Made by a program: the position numbers and the translations under genes | From: Penicillus capitatus | Lineage: Eukaryota; Chlorophyta | Direction of reading: 5' to 3' | Length of the DNA: 64,000 nt | Assembly (NCBI GenBank): GCA_965649825.1 | Contig: OZ287694.1 | Span: 434,001 to 498,000 of the forward strand | In this document: piece after piece, positions 32,952 to 43,600 of the stretch | How positions within the stretch are numbered: the first letter of the stretch is position 1 | Layout of the letters: the number at the start of each line of letters is the position of its first letter | Notes under the pieces: model-generated | Database searches by the model: none | Told to the model about the DNA's origin: nothing | What the model saw: the letters and a program-made list of their open reading frames with translations, nothing else

Positions 32952-33407
32952 ATGCCGTTCAAGAAATGCGTCGAGGTCGGCCGCCTGGCCGTCGTGAATT
33001 TTGGCCCAGACTACGGTCAGCCGGTCGTCATCGCGGACATCGTCGATCAGAACCGCGTGGGCACGACGGGTCCCCTCTTCGAGCGCCATCGTGTGCGTTC
33101 TTAGGTCCTGGTTGATCATCCAGACTTTCCATGCCGCCGTCTGATGAACCTAAAGCGCCTGACGATGACGAATCTGCATCTCGATGTGCCGCGTCTCTTC
33201 AAGAAGACGACTATGAAGACGGCTCTGGGAAAGAACGATGTGTTTGCGAAGTTTAAGGAGAGTGACCGAGGAAAAAAACTCGCGGCGGCGAGGGAGAAGA
33301 GGGAGATGACGGATCTGGATCGCTGGAGGGCATCGAAGAAGCGTTTTGAACGGGCCAAGAAGATCCGCCAAGTCTATGAGCGACTCAAAAAGGAAAACGC
33401 ACTCTGA
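32952..33407 (+). CDS. RPL14: Large-subunit ribosomal protein eL14 (RPL14)
   Basis: Two exons (32952-33056, 33105-33407) with a 48-bp GT-AG intron, 135 aa, full length. Family features: MPFKKCVEVGRLAVVNFGPD (KOW-like N-terminus), VIADIVDQNRVLVDHPDFP, then RLTMTNLHLDVPR and a basic helical tail with REKREMTDLDRWRASKKRF. It is a component of the 60S ribosomal subunit. The intron lies right after DQNR. Close spacing to the upstream gene (43 bp) on the same strand suggests a very short 5' UTR. Confidence 0.94.
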
Positions 33408-35249
33408 TGCATGTCGGACGCGAAGGAAACAACTTTACATGTAATGCATATCCGAAAAGCATTCTATCTGATAAGTGTGACACCCGCTTGACTTTCTGTA
33501 ACCACGGTAGATGGAAACGGATGGAGTGACGGGGACGCACGCGGATCGGAATACCTAGTCATTGCAGGTTAAGAAGTGTGCGGCCTCGACAAGAAAGGCG
33601 TCTTTCGTCGTTCTAGAAAAACATCTGGTCATTGAAGACAGATCGAAGACAGCTAGAGGAATAGTAGCGAGTATGGAGACTGCACTAGATGCCGGGATCT
33701 TCATTCACAGCTTTGCCAAATCAGCACCAGCTGAACACGAAGCTATGGAAGGATAAGGTTAGTGGAAAAGATATCGATGTCCGAGCAAATCTTATTCACT
33801 TTTCTGATAAAACACCGTTCCCATAACGATGAGTACTTGGAATTCTTTGAGTGCTGTAAAGTGGTGCGAACTTTCCCTTGTGTAACCAGACCAATCGCAA
33901 GTGGCGATTTCAAAAGAGACTGTATAGCATCATTGCCGCTCTTTTATTTAAAGTTAAGAGGAGATTGACTGACGACAAGTTGAGCGTTTACCCGAACTCG
34001 ACCAATGAGTACCTCTGACGGTCCTAGGGTCACTATGTCTTCGGGGGCGAAGATCACGAAGTCGACGCTTCTGTCCTCTGAGCTCCGCCGCGTATCGTAA
34101 AGTTCCACGTGATAGATGACTTGTTCCGCTCCCTGTTGGTGGAGCTCCGCTTGTTCGCCTCGGCGAAACTGGTTGAGGGGCTCCTCGAAGGTTGGATATG
34201 AAGGAGAACACGGGACAAGCACGCGTCGAATCTTCGTTCAGAGTGTCGCCGATCAGGTCGAACGCAAAACGTAAGCAGCGGAAGACTTCTGAAGTTTACA
34301 GAGTAAGGTCTGGAATAATCTGATTTCCCAATTAGGTACCCACGTGGTGATGTGACTTTCTTAGGTAGGTGACTCAGTGAGCTGTCAGAGCCACAGAGAA
34401 TGGCCCCTTGGCCCCGTGACTAGACAGCAAGCGCCCCTCGAACACATGAACCCCTCAACAACAAGGCACTAAGTAGTCCCATCGCCAGGCGACAGTCACA
34501 TCGAGGATTGAGTATTGAAGCGAGGGTCGGACACGTACGATATCTTTCGCTTGTCATCTGAGTTTAAACTCGAGTCTGTGAAATGCATACAATCTGTTTC
34601 TGTTCGTCAAAACATTCACTGTCTATCTTTGTTGTAATAAGTCGTCTCTTCGCTGCAACCTTTGGTGTTCGTGGCCTCCGTCCGATAAACCTCTGCCCAC
34701 CCTCATCTTGCTTTAAAACTTCGGCTGCGCTTGTGAAATGAGTTAACCCGGAGACGATTCAAGCACTCACTCTCTCCCGTCGCTCGAGCGAAGGGAGATA
34801 CGTCGTGTCCACGCCCAGGACATTCATTCTAAGGAACACGGATGGTGAGGCTGCCGGAAAGAGTTTCTTCACACAGCCGACGCGGTTTTCCGCCTCAGCC
34901 GCATCAAGGCCAAGGTGTCTATTCAGTCGCGTGACCGAACAGTTTCGACAGCGCGCCACACGTCTCATCAGGCCCTAAGAGTGCCGTCAGGATGATGAAG
35001 GGCAGAAGAGAAATGATTCAAGACACGACCCATCCCCACAAGAGACATGAAGACGACGTTTACACTGTCCGTTCCGTGTTAGTGCCGCCACGAGGAGGCA
35101 CGGGCTCGACGTTGCGTTGGCAAATGCACCATTGTTTGGACCGAGTTTTTGGAAAACCATAAGATGAAATGCTTTTTACAAGATTGTCTCGAGCATACAA
35201 TGAATGAAATGCAAAGTAATGAACGCTCACGAGTATACGGTCATGTCCT
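33408..35249. other. Gene-poor stretch with a few isolated frames
   Basis: No convincing gene. A minus-strand frame at 33944-34222 reads like beta-rich protein (QVIYHVELYDTRRSSEDRSV) but has no recognisable family or flanking exons. A plus-strand frame at 33562-33756 is similar in status. The 34262-34460 part resembles sequence at 39590-39900 (see repeats). Confidence 0.4.
34262..34460. repeat. Diverged copy of an interspersed repeat
   Basis: A GGAAGACTTCTGAAGTTTA-type segment is followed by a CGTGGTGATGTGACTTTCTTAG block and AGAGCCACAGAGAATGGCC. The same blocks in the same order recur, diverged, at 39590-39900. Confidence 0.5.
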
Positions 35250-38200
35250 TCTTTCCGGGATTCCACCACCAAGTCAGAAAGGTGGACGCCTCATGGAGAC
35301 GCCTCCCCTGCATCGCCTTCGGGACTTACTGGCGGGCCCGACGCCTCTAAAATGCGCCCAACGGTCCGCGCCACAACCGGCACGCGGTCTCCGCCGTTTA
35401 CGTCAGCGTCTTGTGTGATGGTCTAAAATTGGATACTTTGATACTTCGAAAATTGGATACTTTGATACTTCGAAAATTGGATACTTTGATACTTCGAAAA
35501 TTGGATAATTCGATACTTACTTCAGTCAGTGGTACGACTGACGGAACAACGAATACCACGCGTTCGGTGCGTTTGGACTCGAAGTGCGCAAATGGGGTGA
35601 GTATCTCCCAGAAGGAAGGGCGATCGCGAGGACCCCCTCCCCTCCGGAAAGAAAGGAAATCACACGGATGTCCTTCCCCCTGGGATTCCTCGAACAGGTC
35701 GGAAAGGTGGACGCCTCATGGAGACGCCCCCTGCATCGCCTTCGGGACTTACGGGTGGGCCCGACGCCTCTAAAATGCGCCCAACGGTCCGCGCCACAAC
35801 CGGCACGCGGTCTCCGCCGTTTACGTCAGCGTCTTGTGTGATGGTCTAAAATTGGATACTTTGATACTTCGAAAATTGGATACTTTGATACTTCGAAAAT
35901 TGGATACTTTGATACTTCGAAAAGTAAGTAGCACGACTGACGGAACAACGAACACCACGCGTTCGGTGCGTTTGGACTCGAAGTGCGCAAATGGGGTGAG
36001 TATCTCCCAGAAGGAAGGGCGATCGCGAGGACCCCCTCCCCTCCGGAAAGAAAGGAAATCACACGGATGTCCTTCCCCCTGGGATTCCTCGAACAGGTCG
36101 GAAAGGTGGACGCCTCATGGAGACGCCCCCTGCATCGCCTTCGGGACTTACGGGTGGGCCCGACGCCTCTAAAATGCGCCCAACGGTCCGCGCCACAACC
36201 GGCACGCGGTCTCCGCCGTCTACGTCAGCGTCTTGTGTGGTGGTCTAAAATTGGATATTTTGATACTTCAGTCAAGTAAGTAGCACGACTGACGGAACAA
36301 CGAACACCACGCGTTCGGTGCGTTTGGACTCGAAGTGCGCAAATGGGGTGAGTATCTCCCAGAAGGAAGGGCGATCGCGAGGACCCCCTCCCCTCCGGAA
36401 AGAAAGGAAATCACACGGATGTCCTTCCCCCTGGGATTCCTCGAACAGGTCGGAAAGGTGGACGCCTCATGGAGACGCCCCCTGCATCGCCTTCGGGACT
36501 TACGGGTGGGCCCGACGCCTCTAAAATGCGCCCAACGGTCCGCGCCACAACCGGCACGCGGTCTCCGCCGTTTACGTCAGCGTCTTGTGTGATGGTCTAA
36601 AATTGGATACTTTGATACTTCGAAAATTGGATACTTTGATACTTCGAAAATTGGATATTTTGATACTTCAGTCAAGTAAGTAGCACGACTGACGGAACAA
36701 CGAACACCACGCGTTCGGTGCGTTTGGACTCGAAGTGCGCAAATGGGGTGAGTATCTCCCAGAAGGAAGGGCGATCGCGAGGACCCCCTCCCCTCCGGAA
36801 AGAAAGGAAATCACACGGATGTCCTTCCCCCTGGGATTCCTCGAACAGGTCGGAAAGGTGGACGCCTCATGGAGACGCCCCCTGCATCGCCTTCGGGACT
36901 TACGGGTGGGCCCGACGCCTCTAAAATGCGCCCAACGGTCCGCGCCACAACCGGCACGCGGTCTCCGCCGTCTACGTCAGCGTCTTGTGTGGTGGTCTAA
37001 AATTGGATATTTTGATACTTCAGTCAAGTAAGTAGCACGACTGACGGAACAACGAACACCACGCGTTCGGTGCGTTTGGACTCGAAGTGCGCAAATGGGG
37101 TGAGTATCTCCCAGAAGGAAGGGCGATCGCGAGGACCCCCTCCCCTCCGGAAAGAAAGGAAATCACACGGATGTCCTTCCCCCTGGGATTCCTCGAACAG
37201 GTCGGAAAGGTGGACGCCTCATGGAGACGCCCCCTGCATCGCCTTCGGGACTTACGGGTGGGCCCGACGCCTCTAAAATGCGCCCAACGGTCCGCGCCAC
37301 AACCGGCACGCGGTCTCCGCCGTTTACGTCAGCGTCTTGTGTGATGGTCGAAAATTGGATGGATACTTTGATACTTCGAAAATTGGATACTTTGATACTT
37401 CGAAAATTGGATACTTTGATACTTCGAAAATTGGATACTTTGATACTTCGAAAATTGGATACTTTGATACTTCGAAAATTGGATACTTTGATACTTCGAA
37501 AATTGGATACTTTGATACTTCGAAAATTGGATACTTTGATACTTCGAAAATTGGATACTTTGATACTTCGAAAATTGGATACTTTGATACTTCGAAAATT
37601 GGATACTTCGATACTTACTTCAGTCAGTGGTACGACTGACGGAACAACGAATACCACGCGTTCGGTGCGTTTGGACTCGAAGTGCGCAAATGGGGTGAGT
37701 ATCTCCCAGAAGGAAGGGCGATCGCGAGGACCCCCTCCCCTCCGGAAAGAAAGGAAATCACACGGATGTCCTTCCCCCTGGGATTCCTCGAACAGGTCGG
37801 AAAGGTGGACGCCTCATGGAGACGCCCCCTGCATCGCCTTCGGGACTTACGGGTGGGCCCGACGCCTCTAAAATGCGCCCAACGGTCCGCGCCACAACCG
37901 GCACGCGGTCTCCGCCGTTTACGTCAGCGTCTTGTGTGATGGTCTAAAATTGGATACTTTGATACTTCGAAAATTGGATAATTCGATACTTACTTCAGTC
38001 AGTGGTACGACTGACGGAACAACGAATACCACGCGTTCGGTGCGTTTGGACTCGAAGTGCGCAAATGGGGTGAGTATCTCCCAGAAGGAAGGGCGATCGC
38101 GAGGACCCCCTCCCCTCCGGAAAGAAAGGAAATCACACGGATGTCCTTCCCCCTGGGATTCCTCGAACAGGTCGGAAAGGTGGACGCCTCATGGAGACGC

Positions 38201-38340
38201 CCCCTGCATCGCCTTCGGGACTTACGGGTGGGCCCGACGCCTCTAAAATGCGCCCAACGGTCCGCGCCACAACCGGCACGCGGTTTCCGCCGTCTACGTC
38301 AGCGTCTTGTGTGGTGGTGTGCGAGAGGATACTTTGGTAC
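35250..38340. repeat. Complex satellite array (~300-bp unit plus 24-bp subrepeats)
   Basis: Near-identical units start (TACGACTGACGG or CACGACTGACGG) at 35532, 35931, 36283, 36683, 37035, 37630 and 38005. A truncated unit precedes them from about 35250 and a decayed end follows near 38340. Spacings are 399, 352, 400, 352, 595 and 375 bp. The differences are close to multiples of 24 because each unit ends in a variable number of 24-bp subrepeats. Two unit subtypes differ at CCGTTTACG versus CCGTCTACG; units at 35931 and 36683 share the second type, giving a 752-bp higher-order repeat. Each unit is open in several frames (about 85-98 aa). Identity at synonymous and non-synonymous sites alike argues for homogenised satellite DNA, not genes. 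Confidence 0.93.
37351..37618. repeat. Eleven tandem copies of a 24-bp subrepeat
   Basis: AAAATTGG recurs every 24 bp from 37379 to 37595, with one 28-bp step from the first copy at 37351. The unit is AT-rich and contains TACTTTGATACTTCG. Shorter runs of the same unit end other satellite units (for example 35431-35510 and 35850-35920). Because 24 is a multiple of three, it reads open on both strands. Confidence 0.97.
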
Positions 38341-40673
38341 TTCGTATGACGGAACGACCAATACGACGTGTTCGACGCATCGGATTCAAACTTTGGAACT
38401 GCAGGGGAGTATCTCACGGAAAGAAAGAATGACGGAAAGTGGAGTGCGTTATCACTTATATACCTTTCAGTTGATGTGACGTTGTCACTTCATTTTGTCG
38501 CTCGATTAGCCAATCGCGACGCGAGTTTTAAAGAACAACCGTCGGAAGAGGAAGCTGCAAAGAAGCGTCGATTCGGCCGGTGGCCAATCACGCTACGGTA
38601 GAGGAATTATCGCTCTTCTTGTTACTCCGACTTCCGCACCATGCGTAGCGACGGTCGAAGCCCGTGCCTTAAGCACAAGGGTCACAAAATGTCAAGCAAA
38701 TGCCGATCTTGATAATCATAGCGATATATGTCGCTATCACCGAGACCTCCGTGGCGATATGACTGACTTGTTGTGAAAGGGCGGGTCGTCTTTTTCAAAG
38801 AGGTGCTAGCTGTCCTGTCACGCAAGGTCTAAGTTCGTTAGGGGATTTTATTTTTTGCTTCTGTGGATTTGATGTTTAATTTGCCTAGAAAGTCATCAGA
38901 AGGGGGCTCAAGTTGTGAATTGCTTTCCGACCTCTAAAACGTTTGTTCTCCACCCTGGCCGATGACAACGTCAATCGCGAATTCCGCCGACACTCATTCC
39001 ATTGTTGTGTTGTTGTGTTAAGCAAACACGCCCCTAACAATGAGCTCATCTACTTACACTTGTGTCGATCTCCAAGCGACAGGTCGTAGGTTCGCTACAC
39101 CTTCTCATCCAAAAATAGACCCGCGGCCTCTACGTCACAGATTCACAATAGCTTCCGGAATCTTCGCAGAATATTCCTTTTTTCCTACTTACTACAGCAC
39201 CCTATAAAAGCGTTGTAGATGTACAGACCTTGTCTTTCGTTTGTAAGACTTTACGTTTCACAGGTTTACGTGCGCCCACCTTGAAAATTGTTTCCATCTA
39301 AAAACCTACGCGACAGTGTTAAGCCACATCGCTCTTAATATGAGCTCATACATAATCTATTTACACGCATGTCAATCTCTAAATAACAGGTCGTAGGTTC
39401 TCGGTGACTTCCCTCCACCTTTCTATCTAAACATACGCCCGTGCCTTCTATATCACAGATTCCGAGCAGATTCCGGAATATTCTTCTTTTGTTACTAAAA
39501 ATAATCTCGCGCCCCCTTGATGTCACATCACTAAAACACTATAAAAAACTGTCAAGCGGGAGGCGCCGGTCGCGCTCGAGAGAAAACCAACAGTGGAAGA
39601 CTTTTGAAGTTTGGAAGGCAAGGTCGTCATCGCCGGGATTTCCTTGTCGATGTGACTGCCTTGTTTGCAATGGGTCATCCGTGGGAAAGGGCGTTTGTTC
39701 TCATTTCACAAGAAAAAATGTCACGGGAAGCGCCGCGCTAAACGAACCTAACAGTGGAAACAAAGGACCGTTTTTTCAGAGCAAGATCTAGAACGGTTCG
39801 AATTGCCGATTAAACATGTGCATTATGACGTACGTGACTTTCTAGGCAGTCGTGTCTTTATAGCGTCAGAACCAGAGAACCATGTCCCCAGACGCAGCCG
39901 AACTCCATTTAAAAAGAAAGGCAGAGCTCCTTGACACAGATGACCCCTTCAGAACAAGACAATCACTTCACCGGAGCAAATCTTGGCGACAAAGACCTTG
40001 TTAGCTCTGGCTCAAAAATGTTGTGTTATGAAGACAGTGAATGACGTGACATGAGTTGCTGGCATGAGCCAAACGTTTGCACACGAAACTGTCGCCAAGA
40101 TTTCCTTGTTGATGTGACTGTCTTGCTGGGCAAGGTTCAGGTGTTGTCAGGGGCGCTGGCTATCTTGTCATATCGGTTCAATGGGGACTAAAGGGCCGTT
40201 TTTTATGGTGCTGGCAGCGTGCTGGCTCGCCCGCCTAGGAAGTCGCTTCATCGCGCACGTATTTTGTGAACAGTCTGAATCATTCTAGACCTTGCTCCAT
40301 AAACAAACAAGTCTTCTGCTGTTAGGCTCGTTTAGCGCGACGCCTCCGCGTGACAGAAACCGTTTTGCAGACGAACGAACCCCTGACCGACAAGATCGGC
40401 TGTATGCAGTGTCGTCGGCGGCAACGACGTTGCAGCTTATCTCGTTCGATCATCGCGAAGAGAGTCGAGAGGCGTGGCATTTTCGTCACGTCACAGTCAC
40501 ATACTAAAAATGTCGCAGAGAAAGCACAAGGCTCACTCTATAAGGTGCATGATGCAGGTCACTTTTGTAGCATAGGTAAGGAAGTAATGTCCCGTCACAG
40601 CTTTGAACATTAAGCCCGTTTAAGACTCAGCTTAAGAAAGAAAAAGCTTTCTGGGTAATAGATGTCGGTTCGT
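38341..40673. repeat. Gene-free stretch of diverged interspersed repeats
   Basis: No gene supported. A pair of related segments lies at about 38995-39200 and 39313-39500; both carry ATGAGCTCAT, GGTCGTAGGTTC, TCACAGATTC and TTCCGGAAT in order. A second family has related blocks near 38740-38900, 39630-39800 and 40080-40240 (TTTCCTTGTTGATGTGACTG, GGGCCGTTTTTT, CTAGGAAGTC). These look like decayed dispersed elements; no transposase frame is seen. Confidence 0.55.
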
Positions 40674-43600
40674 TCATGCCTCGACGGCCGATTGCTCGGC
40701 ACTCTCGGGGTCTCCAGGTGTTTGATACAACTTCTTAAGCAGATGTTTGACTTCGTAGCTGATCCAGTGCGCCAGAACGCCGAACATGCCAGCATCAGAT
40801 GCGACGTGCTCGTCGCTCTCCCTCAGCTTATACTTCAAGTACTCAGCTGCGAACTTGAGAATGTAGAAAACAAAAATGCAAAATGCGACGACATTCAACA
40901 AAGCGCATGCGACTGTAAGAAGCTCGCGAGTGAAGTTTTCTGGGTAGCCCTCGTCTTTGAGCATGACAGCTGCCAAGGACGTCGCCAGTGACACAAAAAG
41001 AGACGCCAGTTCCATTCCGTTGAGATCTTTAAACTCTTCGCGGTACGGCATCGCCAGAATCTGAGCCACGATAGCAAGCGTGATGACATATGCGACGCCG
41101 GTGATCGGCACGCCACTGTCGAACAGGTGAGCGCAGAACACAAGAAAGGCGATGGCGGCCTTCCTCGCGACGATGGCGACTTCCCAGTATCGACGAAGAT
41201 CCATTCTGTAAGATCGGTAAAGAAATCCCGTCGTCTGGTACGCCCAGCTGCGCTTGTGGATGAGATGCTGTGGTGGACTCTTAAGAAAGACGACGAAGAG
41301 TGTCAGCAGTCCGCCGTACACTGGACACACAAATGCAACAACCACTAAATAGACGAGTTTCCAGTGGTCGCCTTCGTAGCACCTCATGCCCGTGTCGACA
41401 GCCCAGTATATGTAAGTCGCGTCGATCTCCGCGAAGTCTGCCGAGTCATGCACGTCGACGCAGAGGAAGACGCTTAGTGCGGTCTTCAGCACGGGCACGA
41501 GAGTGACGTACCAAATGACCATCGCCGAAAGCAAGCATCTCTTGGACAGATAGCGCTGAAGTCCGTCGCTTCCGGATCTCGTCGATTTTGCCGTCCAAAA
41601 CACGATCCAACAGAGAAGCACAGCGCAGGGAACAACGCACACGCTGACGATGAGTGCCATTACCGTCGGCTGTAAGGACTGGTGATTTGAGGTCAGACAC
41701 ACGACCGAGCGTCGAATGCCATCAGACGCCAGACCTCCAAATAACTCTGGAAACACCACCACAGTTCACAAGCCGTGAGACTGAAGAGAATCTGGCCTTA
41801 CCTGCCACTGCCGCCATAACGATCACAGAGATCGCCCATCCCACGTCAAGGGAAGCCAAAAGAACAGTCGTCTGGACGTAGCTCAAAGTGATCTACAAGA
41901 CAACGAGTTCACTGAGAGAAGAAGAGATCGACTTTCCACCTTGAGCATCTCGACGGCTTTCCACTTGGCCAAAGTTATTCCGGAAGCAGGCACCCCGACG
42001 GCTTGGACCTACAGTGTGCTTACTCATTTGGGTGGATGCGCTGATGATATCCTTTACACCCACTTCCGTTCGCAAACGTGGCGATTCAACGATTTCCGTC
42101 GATGAAGACGGTGTCCTCAGGCTACGTGTCTGCACGTTGTCTCCGCGCAGAGCGCCGACCGTGCCGTGGATCGTAATGCCTGTGATTCCTAGGAGAATTA
42201 TCGCCGATGTCAGAATGTAGGCCACATTGAAAAACCCCTTGAGGCATTTTTTGCACTTGGACGACAGACCAGATCCGAAGTCTTCTTCACAGGATCCACA
42301 AAGTGGGCCCGTGTGCCCCTTATGAAGAAACAGACAGATGATTCAACCATCTGAACAGTCGAGAATGCAGCTTACCTCGGCGCACTGAGCTTGCGTGTAT
42401 TTCTCGAGCCATTCTTCTTCGAAATCACAGCTCGAGACGTCTTCAACCATGGTCTTCAAGTCATTGGAGCGGTCTTGAAATTCACAGGCGGAGGTCGGTA
42501 GACATCTGTGAAGCTTGTCTGAACATGGCGTCTTCTGCCAGTAGCCGTCTTCTGGTGCGATAGCACGAGACTCGCAGTTGCCATTCTCCGGACAGGGCTG
42601 ACAATGTTTCGCAGAATGGAAGAAGTTGTACGTCGTGCTGCTGCAGTCCTCGCAAAATCCAGCTGTCGACACAAACTCGCCGACGGAACAGTTGTGGACT
42701 CTCACAGTAATCCCGATGTCCTGGATCGCCTCTCTGTTAAATTCGACCGTCAGATTGTACTCTCCTGGAGGTACGAAGGTTTTGATGGATCGAAAAGTGC
42801 AGGATCATTCTCCATCGGCAACAGAATCGGCCAAAATAAGAAGTCGCTACTCAGTGAGGACATGTTAGCATTGACTCGGCGGAAGAGTTTTGCAGTTATT
42901 TGCCCCAATCCGTCGAGCAGCTTCACTGTCGCCGCCGGCAGATCTGTGCCAACTTGGTACCCGTCTACCATACAGTTCTCTCCTCCGCTCACACAGACGG
43001 TCTTGTTTGTATCGTCGAGTGTCATCTGTGCAGCTGAGGCATGTGTGCCGATATCCTGCCCGTAAGCCTCAGCTCGATTGCCCTTCCACGATGAGCAGAT
43101 GTCCTTATCCGATTCGACGTGTCTCAGGTCTTTCCACTCTTGCTCCGTGTAGAAGTCTAATCCAGCGTCCGACGAAGCGTCAGTACAACGAAAGCGGATA
43201 GCTTCTAAATATCCAGTGAAGACGGCTCCTCCAGCAATGCCGGCTTCGTTGTTCGAGAACGTTGTCTCTACCAAAGCCATGACGGGACAGTCGGTGCTGT
43301 TGGCGAGGCATTCCTCTATGCTATTGCTGCAGTCGAAGAAGAGTCCACCTGGGGATACATATCGTTAAAAAGCTGTACGTACAGCACGAGTGCATACCTC
43401 CCATCCTCGCCACGTTGTTCTCAATGTGGCTTTGGACTAATTGCAAGGCGAGATTCTGCTCAAAGTCGGCATCAAGGAAGATTACGCCGCCTTGGCCTTC
43501 CTTCGCTGAGTTGCTGTTAAGCTTGCAGTCCGAACAGAGGACGGTTGATGACGCAAAGCCATACACACCACCACCGCTTTCGTCCGCTTCGCAATGAAGA

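Noticed and set aside
37351-37618. CRISPR-like array.
   Set aside because: The 24-bp copies are contiguous with no spacers, and the organism is eukaryotic.
35584-38480. Repeated frames of 68-216 aa inside the satellite units.
   Set aside because: They are identical because the DNA units are identical, have no start context or family features, and are open in several frames on both strands.
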